This document shows positions 16,221 through 25,708 of a stretch of 34,388 nt of DNA, in pieces. The position numbers and the translations under genes were made by a program. The stretch is from JAAYBQ01 sp035403465. GTDB taxonomy: Bacteria > Spirochaetota > UBA4802 > UBA5550. Under the pieces are notes generated by a model. The model worked only from the letters and a program-made list of their open reading frames with translations, had not been told where the DNA came from and did no database searches. Positions within the stretch are counted from its first letter, which is position 1. Each line of letters opens with the position of its first letter. The stretch is taken from positions 1 to 34,388 of the forward strand of contig DAONFG010000037.1 in the NCBI GenBank assembly GCA_035403465.1, given 5' to 3'.

Positions 16221-16409
16221 ATGCTTGGATTAGGCGGACTTGGCGTTTTTCTTGCTTATACGCTTTCCATAGCTGCTGCGCTTTTATGCGTGGTTTATGG
16301 AATTAAGAACTGGAACGTTCCGGCTGACGATGTTGTTTCACGCGAAGTTGATGAGGAGAACAAGTGGGAACAGCATGAACCGGACAATGACGGGGAGGTA
16401 AAGAAATGA
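16221..16409 (+). CDS. Symporter small accessory protein
   Basis: A 62-residue protein with a single N-terminal transmembrane helix (LAYTLSIAAALLCVVYGIKNWN) and an acidic, soluble tail. The MLGL start and LLCVVYGxxNWN pattern match the tiny membrane proteins encoded directly before some sodium:solute symporters, to my recollection annotated as symporter small accessory proteins. It starts three bases after tetR and its stop overlaps the symporter start (ATGA at 16406-16409). By position it probably assembles with or stabilises the symporter. Confidence 0.82.
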   Translation: MLGLGGLGVFLAYTLSIAAALLCVVYGIKNWNVPADDVVSREVDEENKWEQHEPDNDGEVKK

Positions 16410-18010
16410 ATCACCTCCTGATGATAACCATTGTAACACTGGTGTACCTGATAATTACTGCCTACCTGGGATACCTGGGATACAGGCATACTAAAAGTGA
16501 AACCGACTTCCTCCTTGCAGGAAGAACAACTCACCCTGTGATCATGGCCGTATCGTACGGTTCAACATTCATAAGTACATCAGCCATAGTAGGTTTCGGC
16601 GGTGCAGCAGCACTCTACGGTATGGGTGTTCTGTGGCTCACATTCCTTAACATAATGGTTGGTATATTTATTGCGTTTATCATATTCGGTAAAAGAACCA
16701 GGCGCATGGGGCACAGGCTGGATGCGCACACATATCCCGAACTGATCGGCAAACGCTATGACAGCAAACTGCTTCAGACCGCTTCAGGACTCATGATATT
16801 CATTGCAATGCCGCTCTATGCCGGCGCTGTTATCATAGGGGGCGCACAGTTCGTTGCTCAGGAGCTTTCCATATCATACGAAACCGCGCTCTTCTTCTTT
16901 GTCGCTATCGTGGCTGTTTATGTAATCATGGGTGGACTCAAGGGTGTTCTCTATACAGACGCTTTTCAGGGCGGGATCATGTTTGTCGGAATGGCAATAC
17001 TTCTTGTTTCCACATACTGGATGCTTGGCGGAGTTATTGACTCGCACCAGGCGCTCACCAACCTTGCGCCTGAAGGTGTTAAGGTATTCGGCCCCAAGGG
17101 ATTCCTGGGCTGGACCGCCATGCCCGCTGCGGGTTCAGTGTTTTCGTACCAGCTCATTACGTCGATCGTTCTAGGTGTAGGCATAGGTGTTCTGGCTCAG
17201 CCCCAGCTTGCCGTACGTTTCATGACAGTAAAGAGCGACAGGGAGCTTAACCGCGGTGCGCTTGTCGGAGGTATTTTTATCCTTATGATGACAGGCGTTG
17301 CATTTACGGTAGGCGCGCTTACTAACGTCTATTTCTTCAACAATCCTTCATTCGGAAAGATTTCGTTCCTGGCCGCGAACAAGGTAGTGGACAATATCAT
17401 TCCTCTTTTTATCCACACTGCAATGCCCGGATGGTTCGGAGCGATCTTCATGGTTACGCTTCTTGCCGCTGCGATGTCCACCCTGAGCGCCCTGTTCCAC
17501 ACAATGGGCTCTGCTTTTGGAAGGGACTTCCTTGAAGAAGGGATGAATGTGAAAACCAAAAATCCAATCTTTACAATCAAGATGGCCATGGGAGCGGGTA
17601 TTATCATATCAACACTCCTGGCGTACGCGCTGCCAAGGTTCTTTGAACAGGGATCCGCTATAGTCGCAATCGGAACATCTCTCTTCATGGGGCTCTGCGC
17701 GGCGACATTACTGCCTCTCTATTTCGGCGGATTGTTCACAAAGCGGATTACAAAAGCGGGAGCCCTTGCCGGATTCTTTTCGGGCCTTATCGTGGCATTA
17801 TTCTGGATGCTTTTTATATATGCAAAAATTTCGACTCCCCTGGGACTGTGCAATATGATTTTCGGGGCACCGACTCTTTCAGTAAAAATGCAGTTTATTG
17901 ACCCGATAGTTGTTGCGCTGCCGGTTTCAATAATTATCACATTAGTTGTTACTCTTGCAACCAGGCCTCCGTCAGAGGAGCACATAAGAAAATGTTTTGG
18001 TAATGTTTAG
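16406..18010 (+). CDS. Sodium:solute symporter (SSS family)
   Basis: 534-residue integral membrane protein with about 13 transmembrane helices. N-terminal hallmarks are TDFLLAGRTTHPVIMAVSYGSTFISTSAIVGF with the serine-rich unwound helix 1, then ALYGMGVLWL, and further on VYVIMGGLKGVLYTDAFQG, a typical SSS segment. GGGGAGG precedes the ATG, which overlaps the accessory gene. The transported solute cannot be read from sequence; carboxylates, amino acids and panthothenate-like compounds are known for the family. A strong terminator follows at 18041-18067. Confidence 0.94.
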   Translation: MNHLLMITIVTLVYLIITAYLGYLGYRHTKSETDFLLAGRTTHPVIMAVSYGSTFISTSAIVGFGGAAALYGMGVLWLTFLNIMVGIFIAFIIFGKRTRRMGHRLDAHTYPELIGKRYDSKLLQTASGLMIFIAMPLYAGAVIIGGAQFVAQELSISYETALFFFVAIVAVYVIMGGLKGVLYTDAFQGGIMFVGMAILLVSTYWMLGGVIDSHQALTNLAPEGVKVFGPKGFLGWTAMPAAGSVFSYQLITSIVLGVGIGVLAQPQLAVRFMTVKSDRELNRGALVGGIFILMMTGVAFTVGALTNVYFFNNPSFGKISFLAANKVVDNIIPLFIHTAMPGWFGAIFMVTLLAAAMSTLSALFHTMGSAFGRDFLEEGMNVKTKNPIFTIKMAMGAGIIISTLLAYALPRFFEQGSAIVAIGTSLFMGLCAATLLPLYFGGLFTKRITKAGALAGFFSGLIVALFWMLFIYAKISTPLGLCNMIFGAPTLSVKMQFIDPIVVALPVSIIITLVVTLATRPPSEEHIRKCFGNV

Positions 18011-18040
18011 CTGTATTTCCCCAGTAACCTCTTTTTAGTT

Positions 18041-18067
18041 AAGCCGGGCTTTCGCCCGGCTTTTTTT
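18041..18067 (+). terminator. Intrinsic terminator after the symporter
   Basis: Perfect 9-bp stem AAGCCGGGC (18041-18049) and GCCCGGCTT (18054-18062) with a TTTC loop, followed by T to 18067. It closes the tetR operon on the plus strand. Confidence 0.92.
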
Positions 18068-18072
18068 AGCTA

Positions 18073-20250
18073 TTACAGCCTGTTATTGTTCCTGAGTGCA
18101 AAGATCACCATTTTGCGCATTATGCGTTCTTTTACTGATGAAGGATCTGAAAGATTCATGCGCTCAATGTGCCTCTGCGCGGATTCAGGTATAGGCCTGA
18201 ACAGTTCAACAAGCAGGCCTTTTACCAGTTTTAGCGGATTCCCTGCAGCCGTAGCCTTCAGCACCTTGAGCGATCCCCCTAGCGCGATGTCATCGTCGTT
18301 CAGGTCTGTTCCGAACGGGAAGGGCTTAAAGTATCCCTGTTCCTGGTAGGGTTTAAGCAGGCCCAGAATTTTATCCGGAGTATTGTGCCGGTACTCTTCC
18401 GGTATACGGTAATCAGCCGGAATTTTTTTTGCCTTCTTTGCCTGATCAAGCAGTTCATCCTGGAACCTAGAATCAGCAATATTCAGCATTGCGGCAATAA
18501 CCTCTTCATCGGGTTTTCCCCTGACATCAGCGATACCATATTCTGTGACAATGATATCGCGCAGGTGCCTGGGTACCGAACAGTGGCCGTAACTGAATAC
18601 TATGTTAGACTTCAGGGTTTTCCCTGCACCCTTGGTGCTTTTTACCATCATTACCAGCCTGCCGTCGGGAAGTGCATGTGCCATTGAAACAAAGTTATAC
18701 TGCCCGCCTATACCGCTTACGACCCTCCCGTCCTGGAGCTGGTCCGACGCTATTGATCCCAGTAATGATGCTACCATTCCCGTGTTGACAAACCTGCCGT
18801 CCTTCCTCTGCAGTGTCCGAAGCTCCTCTCCACCGTAAAGCTGGTTTACCTTCTCGACACCTGACATTCCAAAGAGCCGTCTCTCCTCTTCACTCATGTC
18901 GTTGAGCGCCTTGTAAAACGCCTGAGGTCCAAAGAAGAATGCACCAAGGATTACCTTGCCCCCCCTGAGTTCCTTACCGAGGATCTTTCTTATTTTGACG
19001 AGGTTTGCCTTTTTGCTCAAATCTCCCGGGTAAGCAGCCTTGCCGTCTTTTATGACTCCGTTTGCAAACTTAAGACCCGGTTTGATAATCCCGAACTCAG
19101 TTAAAAAATTAAAATCCTCTTTTTCAAGCTTCGAATGAATTGCCTTCATGGAGATCAGCTTATCTATAATATTTACCGGAATTTTATTCGAAGATAGTTC
19201 GCCGTTATTAATCAGCTTCATCAGAGGAATGCTGTCATAAACCCTGCGCTTCATTATTTTACTCTTGTACATCTGCATAAAGGCATCAACAAACATCTCC
19301 GATGATCCGTATAGCCCCTGCTTAAATACATCAGTTCCGCCCCATTTTTTTATCAGTCCGGCATACCTGGTGGTCAAGCCGCCTTTGTCTATTACCTCGT
19401 TATAAACTTTGTTGTGTTCGTTACGCATTACAAGACCGGAAACAATGGCATCGCCAAGGGCACCAATACCTACCTGTATAGTTCCGCCGTCCCTGATCAG
19501 TGTGCTCACATTCAATCCTATCATATGGTCTGCCGGTGCAACAGGGTCCTTTGGCGCTCCGAAAAGCTTGTAATTGAACTTTTCACCCTGCAGTATAATA
19601 TCATATTCTGTTGCTTCAACAACAGCGTCGCCGTACATATAGGGCATGTTCTCATTAGCCTCGGCAATTACGGCACCCTTCATTCCAGCAGCCCGCAAGA
19701 CTTTAATTGTCTGCAAGGCCTCGACACAGATATCGGTATTGCAGGCCATGGAGTACCTGGTTTTACCGTTTATTTTTTTAACTGATAAAAGCTGTGCAAA
19801 TACGTTGCATCCGTAGTCCATGGCGTCTCTGCATGCATGGGTATAGTTTGATGCAAAATGGTGCATCTGGTAATGCGGCTCGTTCAGGTTTGCACCGGCC
19901 TTGCAGAAAAATTCATAGATATTCACATTTTTCGGAAGCTTACCCGCACGCAGATCAAGCATAAATTCAAATTCAGGGACACCGCTGAACAGCCTCTCTG
20001 CTATTGGTTTAAGGAATCTTTTTTCTATTTCAGTATGGCCCTTGGGGTGCTCAAGCGGGAGCGCGGTTATAATTTTAAGATCAATTGAAGGGTCCTCTTT
20101 CGCCCGCCTGTAGAACTCGTTTGCAATAAGTACCGGCTTGCCCAGGGCCAGGGTCATACCAAGCTTGATATCTTTGCCTACATATTTTATTACCTGGTCT
20201 ACGCATTTTTTTACATCGTCAGAAATAACACCCGTCTTCCCATTATTCAT
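18073..20250 (-). CDS. Acetyl-CoA hydrolase/transferase family protein
   Basis: Family I CoA-transferase fold (acetyl-CoA hydrolase, 4-hydroxybutyrate or succinyl-CoA:acetate CoA-transferase relatives), 725 residues, longer than the usual 430-640. The N-terminal half has NYTHACRDAMDYGCNVFAQL and VQVGIG-like TIQVGIGALGDAI. The C-terminal hydrolase/transferase domain carries SGIGGQYNFVSMAHAL, VTEYGIADVRGK and the conserved helix after it. A 50-residue C-terminal tail is unassigned. AGGTGA before ATG supports the start. It has no linked acid-CoA pathway genes; the donor and acceptor are unknown. It converges on the symporter operon across the terminator at 18041-18067. Confidence 0.88.
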   Translation of the reverse strand: MNNGKTGVISDDVKKCVDQVIKYVGKDIKLGMTLALGKPVLIANEFYRRAKEDPSIDLKIITALPLEHPKGHTEIEKRFLKPIAERLFSGVPEFEFMLDLRAGKLPKNVNIYEFFCKAGANLNEPHYQMHHFASNYTHACRDAMDYGCNVFAQLLSVKKINGKTRYSMACNTDICVEALQTIKVLRAAGMKGAVIAEANENMPYMYGDAVVEATEYDIILQGEKFNYKLFGAPKDPVAPADHMIGLNVSTLIRDGGTIQVGIGALGDAIVSGLVMRNEHNKVYNEVIDKGGLTTRYAGLIKKWGGTDVFKQGLYGSSEMFVDAFMQMYKSKIMKRRVYDSIPLMKLINNGELSSNKIPVNIIDKLISMKAIHSKLEKEDFNFLTEFGIIKPGLKFANGVIKDGKAAYPGDLSKKANLVKIRKILGKELRGGKVILGAFFFGPQAFYKALNDMSEEERRLFGMSGVEKVNQLYGGEELRTLQRKDGRFVNTGMVASLLGSIASDQLQDGRVVSGIGGQYNFVSMAHALPDGRLVMMVKSTKGAGKTLKSNIVFSYGHCSVPRHLRDIIVTEYGIADVRGKPDEEVIAAMLNIADSRFQDELLDQAKKAKKIPADYRIPEEYRHNTPDKILGLLKPYQEQGYFKPFPFGTDLNDDDIALGGSLKVLKATAAGNPLKLVKGLLVELFRPIPESAQRHIERMNLSDPSSVKERIMRKMVIFALRNNNRL

Positions 20251-20375
20251 ATTTTCACCTGCCGTGTTTTGGTCATTTTATATTTACATTAGTTTTAATA
20301 TAATAAACCCCTGCAGATAAAAAACAAAATTCCTTCATGATGGCATGTTTTTTTACAAGACTTATAAATATGATT

Positions 20376-20404
20376 AAAAAACCGGGCATTTACCCGGTTT
20401 TTTT
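20376..20404 (-). terminator. Intrinsic terminator downstream of lepA
   Basis: CCGGG/CCCGG hairpin (centre 20387-20392) flanked by A6 and T7 runs, so it looks bidirectional. On the minus strand it lies four bases after the lepA stop. Confidence 0.85.
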
Positions 20405-20407
20405 ACT

Positions 20408-22204
20408 CTAATCTATCTTCAGAATCGTGAGGAATGCCTCCTGCGGCACCTCGACCGATCCTATCATCTTCATCCGCTTCTTACCCTCTTTCTGTTTCTC
20501 GAGCAGTTTCCGTTTCCTTGATATATCACCGCCGTAGCACTTGGCTGTAACGTCCTTCCGTACTGCAGATATGTTCTCGCGCGCAATAATTGATGCACCT
20601 ATGGCTGCCTGGAGAGGTATCTTGAACTGGTGCCTTGGAATAATATCCTTCAGCTTTTCTATTATATCCTTGCCGCGCGTCCTTGCTTTTTCCCTGTGCA
20701 CAATAAACGAAAGCGCATCCACAGGCTCAGCGTTGACAAGTATGTCGACGCGCACCATGTCCGATGCCCTGAAATCTATAAGATCATAATCGAATGAAGC
20801 GTAGCCGCGCGAAATCGACTTGAGCTTGTCGTAGAAATTGAATACAATCTCGGAAAGCGGCAGCTCGTAGGTAAGCTGGACGCGCTGCGGTGTAATATAC
20901 TCCATATTTTTATGTATGCCGCGGCTGTCCGTGACAAGCTGCATAATATTGCCTACGTAATCATTCGGTGTAACAATCGACGCCCTTACATAAGGCTCCT
21001 CGATCCTTTCAATCGTGCCGGGATCAGGCAGGTTAACCGGGTTATCGATGACGATCTCCTTTCCGTTCTGAAGGTAGACCTTGTATTCAACGCTGGGGGC
21101 AGTGGTAACAAGCGCAAGGTCGAATTCGCGCTCAAGCCTCTCCTGGACAATCTCCATGTGAAGCAGCCCCAGGTAACCGCACCTGAACCCGAAGCCCAGG
21201 GCATAGGAATTGTCCGCCTCAAAGAGAAGCGAAGCATCATTGAGCTGCAGCTTGTAGAGCGCCTCGCGAAGGTCCTGGTATTCATCGCTGAACATGGGGT
21301 AAAGCCCGGAGAATACCATGGACTTTACGTTTTTAAAACCCTTGAGCGCTTCAGGCGCAGGATTCTTCGCAAGCGTGACAGTGTCGCCTATCTTTGTATC
21401 AACAACGCTCTTGATGCCCGCGACTATATACCCCACTTCACCAGGTCCAAGCGACGTCCTCTTCTCAAGGTCAAGCCTGAACACGCCGACCTCGGTGACA
21501 GTAAACTCCTTGCCTGTTGCATAGAGCTTTATGACATCATCTTTTTTCACAGTTCCGTCAATGATACGGACCTTGATTACAGCGCCAAGGTACTGGTCAT
21601 AGAATGAATCGAATATAAGGGCCCTGAGCGGAGAGTCCAGGACACCCTTCGGAGCCGGGATTGTTTCGATCACCTTTTCAAGTATTTCATCAATTCCGAT
21701 CCCCTGTTTGGCTGAAGCAAGAATTGCAAGGTCGGAATCAAGACCAAGCACAGTCTCAATCTGGGTCTTTGTGCCCTCTATGTCCGCGCTGGGCATATCG
21801 ATTTTGTTTATTACCGGGAGTATCTCCAGGTCGTTTTCGAGCGCAAGGTAGAAGTTTGCGATTGTCTGCGCCTCAACTCCCTGTGATGCATCAACTATAA
21901 GTATAACACCGTCGCATGAGGAGAGCGCGCGTGAAACCTCATATGTAAAGTCCACGTGCCCGGGAGTATCTATGAGGTTAAAAACATAATACTCGCCGGA
22001 TTTTGAAGTATAATCAAGGGTTATGGCGTTGGATTTAATTGTTATACCGCGTTCCCTCTCAATGTCCATGGTGTCGAGCATCTGGTCTTTTTTGTTCCTG
22101 TCGTTCACCAGGCGGCACTTTTCGATTATCCTGTCGGCAAGGGTTGATTTGCCGTGGTCAATATGCGCTATTATTGAAAAATTTCTTATATGAGCCAGAT
22201 CCAT
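20408..22204 (-). CDS. lepA: Elongation factor 4 (LepA)
   Basis: Ribosome-associated translational GTPase implicated in back-translocation and 30S assembly. At 598 residues it has the standard length. G-domain motifs are AHIDHGKST (G1), the RGITIKS switch, DTPGHVDF (G3) and NKIDMP (G4). The LepA-specific C-terminal domain is present, with CYGGDISRKRKLLEKQKEGK and the terminal VPQEAFL. AGGT upstream of ATG. It is the last gene of a minus-strand cluster with the rRNA methyltransferase and cysS, closed by its own terminator. Confidence 0.98.
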   Translation of the reverse strand: MDLAHIRNFSIIAHIDHGKSTLADRIIEKCRLVNDRNKKDQMLDTMDIERERGITIKSNAITLDYTSKSGEYYVFNLIDTPGHVDFTYEVSRALSSCDGVILIVDASQGVEAQTIANFYLALENDLEILPVINKIDMPSADIEGTKTQIETVLGLDSDLAILASAKQGIGIDEILEKVIETIPAPKGVLDSPLRALIFDSFYDQYLGAVIKVRIIDGTVKKDDVIKLYATGKEFTVTEVGVFRLDLEKRTSLGPGEVGYIVAGIKSVVDTKIGDTVTLAKNPAPEALKGFKNVKSMVFSGLYPMFSDEYQDLREALYKLQLNDASLLFEADNSYALGFGFRCGYLGLLHMEIVQERLEREFDLALVTTAPSVEYKVYLQNGKEIVIDNPVNLPDPGTIERIEEPYVRASIVTPNDYVGNIMQLVTDSRGIHKNMEYITPQRVQLTYELPLSEIVFNFYDKLKSISRGYASFDYDLIDFRASDMVRVDILVNAEPVDALSFIVHREKARTRGKDIIEKLKDIIPRHQFKIPLQAAIGASIIARENISAVRKDVTAKCYGGDISRKRKLLEKQKEGKKRMKMIGSVEVPQEAFLTILKID

Positions 22205-22310
22205 CTTTTACCTGTGTTTTCGTAGTTATATCTGGAAGGAATAATTATTGCCTTTACTTGGCAAGTATTTTTTCATGCTGTTCTAATAAGGCCGGGGAGT
22301 AATATTTTTA

Positions 22311-23042
22311 CTAATCTTTAAGCATTTCATAAATCACGATTCCCGCGGCAACCGAAGCGTTAAGCGACGAAACCTTACCCCGCAGGGGAATTGACACAGT
22401 GTAATCGCACTTCTCCTCTGTCAGGCGCCTCATCCCCTTCCCCTCACCGCCAATGATAATACAAGCGGGAAGAATATTTTTCACCTCGCCGATTTTTACA
22501 GTTCCATGATCACTCGTTCCAATGATCCAGAATCCCATACCCTTCAGCTCTTCAAGGAACTGCGCCACGTTGGTAACCTGGATTATCTCTATGTGCGCGG
22601 TTGCACCTGCAGCGGTTTTTATAACCGTTTCATTAACCGCAGCTGAATTGTTTTTTGGGATAATAACAGCCTTGCAGCCCAGTGCCTCGGCAGAGCGTAT
22701 GATCGACCCCATGTTATGCGGATCAGTAATCTGGTCAAGGAGGACGACAACCCCTTTATCCCGTGCAGCAGTTGAAAGCACATCTCCGGACACCGGGGCT
22801 TCCTTTGTGCGCGGCATAATGAGCACCACGCCCTGGTGTGCGGCTGATGAATAGCTGTTAAAGAACGATCTCCCCTCGGTGACAACGCGTACATTCCTCT
22901 TTTTACACAGGGAGATTATCTCATCAATGATCCTTCCGTGTGAACCTTCGGATATATGCACAGACATGCCTGCAGTATCGGGCACGCTCTTTAAATATTC
23001 AATAACAGGATTTCTACCCGTGACTATTTCTTTCTTTTCCAC
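22311..23042 (-). CDS. rlmB: TrmH/SpoU-family RNA 2'-O-methyltransferase (RlmB-like)
   Basis: SAM-dependent 2'-O-methyltransferase with the trefoil-knot SPOUT fold; RlmB methylates G2251 of 23S rRNA. The N-terminal substrate-binding domain begins VTGRNPVIEYL. Motif 1 is ITDPHNMGSIIRSAEALG, motif 2 IIGGEGKGMRRL, and motif 3 IPLRGKVSSLNASVAAGIVIYE. The length of 243 residues fits. It starts with GTG at 23042 and overlaps the cysS stop by 19 bases, so the two are coupled; pairing with cysS is a common arrangement for this gene. TrmH-type tRNA specificity is the alternative. Confidence 0.93.
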   Translation of the reverse strand: MEKKEIVTGRNPVIEYLKSVPDTAGMSVHISEGSHGRIIDEIISLCKKRNVRVVTEGRSFFNSYSSAAHQGVVLIMPRTKEAPVSGDVLSTAARDKGVVVLLDQITDPHNMGSIIRSAEALGCKAVIIPKNNSAAVNETVIKTAAGATAHIEIIQVTNVAQFLEELKGMGFWIIGTSDHGTVKIGEVKNILPACIIIGGEGKGMRRLTEEKCDYTVSIPLRGKVSSLNASVAAGIVIYEMLKD

Positions 23043-24451
23043 CTTGTACCGTCTTTTGTGTCTTCAAGGATAATCCCTTCGTCTTTAAGGATGTCCCGGA
23101 TCTCGTCCGCCCTGGCAAAGTTCCTGTTTTTCTTCGCGTCAATCCTCTCCTGAACAAGGGCGTCAATCCGGTCACTGTCCGCATCATTATCCGCGGCCCC
23201 GAAAAAAATGAAACCGAACACGCCGTCGATATCGCGCAGGGCTGCATCTACCATCTCTGCATCAGTAACCGAAAGTTTTTCAGCGTTAATCATCGTGTTC
23301 ACAGCATGCACAAAGTCAAAGAATACCGCCAGCCCGGCCGAGATATTCAGGTCATTGTCAACTGCCTCTGTAAAGTCAGACTTCATCTTCCTGATAACGG
23401 CGTCAAGTTCAGGGTTACGGCCCGACTCATTCCTGACATCTTTGAGCCTTACTATCATGTTATCTATTCTTTCAAGCGCCTGGTCAGCCTGCTTAATCCC
23501 GTCCAGTGTAAAGTTTAGCTGCTTCCTGTAATGCGCGGACATGAGCAGGTAGCGGATTGACCTGGGCGAATAGCCCTTCTCAAGCAGGTCGCGGAGAGTG
23601 TAGAAGTTTCCCGCGGACTTTGACATCTTGGCGCCGTCAACCAGCAGGTGCTCAACATGGATCCAGTGACGCACGAACCTGTCGCCGTACGCCGCCTCGC
23701 TCTGTGCTATCTCGTTTTCATGGTGCGGGAATATCAGGTCCACACCTCCCGTGTGTATGTCTATGGTCGATCCGAATATCTTCCGTATCATCGCGGAGCA
23801 CTCAATGTGCCAGCCGGGACGCCCGGGTCCATAAGGTGTTTCCCAGAACGGTTCGTTCTCCCTGGGAGACTTCCAGAGCGCGAAATCACGCACATCCTCC
23901 TTCTCGTACTCGTCGGCATCATACCGGGCACCGGCCTTGATCTCCCTGCTGTCAAGGTTTGACAGCCTGCCGTAGCCCGGAAACTTCCCTATATTAAAGT
24001 AAAGGGAGCCTTCTTTTTCATAAAGGATTCCCTTGCTGTCGATGAGCTTCAATATGTTGATCATCTCATCAATCGATTCTGTCGCCTTAGGGTTATGTTC
24101 CGCCTTCTCTATGTTAAGCGTATCAAGGTCATTGTAGAAAATATCAGTGTATTTTTCAGTATACTCCTTCAGTGTAACGCCCTCGCGCAGGGAACCGGCA
24201 ATGGTCTTGTCGTCCACGTCAGTGATGTTCATGGCGTGGTTCACCATGAATCCCCTGAACCTGAGGTACCTGCGCAGAAAATCGTTAAACATGAATGTGC
24301 GGAAATTGCCTATATGCGCATAGCTGTAAACAGTAGGACCGCATGAATATATTGTAACAGGGGGGTAATCCTGGACGTGTTCTTTTTTTATGCCGCCTGG
24401 TACAAGTTCATCAACAGTGCGGGTCAGTGTGTTGTAAATTTTAAGCGTCAC
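23024..24451 (-). CDS. cysS: Cysteinyl-tRNA synthetase
   Basis: Class I aminoacyl-tRNA synthetase, 475 residues, normal length. Visible are YSCGPTVYSYAHIGNF (first zinc Cys and the HIGH-type signature), WHIECSAM and PHHENEIAQSEA with the remaining zinc ligands, and KMSKSAGNF (KMSKS loop), followed by the helical DALR-type anticodon domain. Start is GTG with GGAGG six bases upstream. The downstream methyltransferase overlaps its stop. Confidence 0.98.
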   Translation of the reverse strand: MTLKIYNTLTRTVDELVPGGIKKEHVQDYPPVTIYSCGPTVYSYAHIGNFRTFMFNDFLRRYLRFRGFMVNHAMNITDVDDKTIAGSLREGVTLKEYTEKYTDIFYNDLDTLNIEKAEHNPKATESIDEMINILKLIDSKGILYEKEGSLYFNIGKFPGYGRLSNLDSREIKAGARYDADEYEKEDVRDFALWKSPRENEPFWETPYGPGRPGWHIECSAMIRKIFGSTIDIHTGGVDLIFPHHENEIAQSEAAYGDRFVRHWIHVEHLLVDGAKMSKSAGNFYTLRDLLEKGYSPRSIRYLLMSAHYRKQLNFTLDGIKQADQALERIDNMIVRLKDVRNESGRNPELDAVIRKMKSDFTEAVDNDLNISAGLAVFFDFVHAVNTMINAEKLSVTDAEMVDAALRDIDGVFGFIFFGAADNDADSDRIDALVQERIDAKKNRNFARADEIRDILKDEGIILEDTKDGTRWKRKK

Positions 24452-24545
24452 CTGTGCCTCCGGGAAACTACATATACCGGAAAGGAACGTTCCGGATAGA
24501 GAATGACCGCTTTATGAACAGATAATGTCAAATATTTTTTACGGC

Positions 24546-25034
24546 TCAGTCGCCGACAGGGGGCATTTCAAGCTCTTCAACATCTTCGTATTCAGATATG
24601 ATGGCAGGCTGCTGAACAGACCCGGGCTGCGGCTGGATGTTAAGCCTCTCGATATCATCAGGATTTGCGTTAAGGTATGCCAGGAACTGGTGGAGCTTTT
24701 TGATGTACTCGATAAGCTCCTTGAGTTTTTTATTCTTGCGGTCAATAATACCGTTCGACTGCCTCATATACTCCCGCATCAGCCTTGTCTGCTTCTGAAG
24801 TCTCTTCTGGAGTTCAACTGCAGCATCATAGAACTCCCTGTCTACCTTCTGAAAATCAATGCGTGCAAATACAACCTCATCCTTTACCCTCTCCTTTTCA
24901 ATGCTCGAGATGATATCGTTCAGCTCCCGCATTGAGAAGAGGTCATCGGTGGAAGTCTGCACCCACTTTTTACCGTTGTCGTCAGTGAATTCACTGATAT
25001 CAGGGATAATTATTTTTTTCTCTTTCTTGCGCAT
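24546..25034 (-). CDS. Coiled-coil protein of unknown function
   Basis: 162-residue soluble, highly charged protein with no recognised family. An N-terminal basic IIIPDISEF segment is followed by KKWVQTSTDDLFS, then a long predicted coiled coil of about residues 40-125 (rich in Lys, Arg, Glu, e.g. ELQKRLQKQTRLMREYMRQ), and a Pro/Gln-rich acidic tail (PQPGSVQQ, EYEDVEELEMPP). It lies 94 bases upstream of cysS in the same direction and may be its first co-transcribed gene. No strong ribosome site is visible. Confidence 0.68.
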   Translation of the reverse strand: MRKKEKKIIIPDISEFTDDNGKKWVQTSTDDLFSMRELNDIISSIEKERVKDEVVFARIDFQKVDREFYDAAVELQKRLQKQTRLMREYMRQSNGIIDRKNKKLKELIEYIKKLHQFLAYLNANPDDIERLNIQPQPGSVQQPAIISEYEDVEELEMPPVGD

Positions 25035-25606
25035 GTCCGGATTCTTTTACCAGTACTCCTGAAAAACCACACCCGGCCTGTATTACCGCATCCTGCGGCC
25101 AAGTTCTGCGGCCTCATAGTATTATCGGACCTGATATTTAAAAACACAAGAATATAAATCATATCCGGTATTTCTGAACAGCTGCCGGCTTTCCGCAGAG
25201 ACAGATACAAGGCATCAGAAGAATTCTTTTCACATTGGAATAAATGTTCATTCTTTATCTCTGCCGAAAATCACACATAATCGTATTAATGTATGATTTA
25301 GCCGCTTTTTTGCTTAAACCTAAGGTTTAAATCGTAATATTATTAGGATCATATGTTTTTATCTCAATTATTCCTGATAGAGACTAATAAAACAAAAAAT
25401 ATTTTAATATAATTGCACGAATTATCAAAATATATTTGACAAATAATATGTTTTATCGGCAAATAATTGGAAAGTTTTTGGCGGTTTATGTTTCCTGAAT
25501 GCCAACTTACTATTTTGAGTTAACATTTTTGCTTCCTCTTTATCCCCCCTGTAATGAATTTTCACAGGGGGTTTCTTTTTTAGGGCTTCTTTTTCCCCGA
25601 TTTTAA
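25035..25606. other. AT-rich intergenic region
   Basis: No convincing gene. It holds a 17-bp palindrome TTAAACCT-A-AGGTTTAA at 25314-25330 that looks like a protein-binding site, and a plus-strand terminator-like hairpin CCCCCTGT (25545-25552) with ACAGGGGG (25564-25571) followed by a T-rich run. A terminator facing right with no gene to its left suggests an unannotated short plus-strand transcript. Confidence 0.4.
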
Positions 25607-25634
25607 TTGACATAGGTCATCCTGTAAAAATGAT
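25607..25634 (+). promoter_or_regulatory. Promoter upstream of murB
   Basis: TTGACA at 25607-25612, 16-base spacer, AATGAT at 25629-25634 (4/6). It would give a leader of about 65 bases before murB. Confidence 0.4.
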
Positions 25635-25708
25635 TAACAAATGTGCGGGCACGACACCAATATAACAGTATAGCCTGCCGTAAGGGTATATACATTACCC
25701 TAAAGGAA

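Noticed and set aside
25425..25613. 62-codon minus-strand ORF, Lys-rich
   Set aside because: It runs through the terminator-like hairpin at 25545-25571, is low in complexity and resembles no protein; the base composition explains it.
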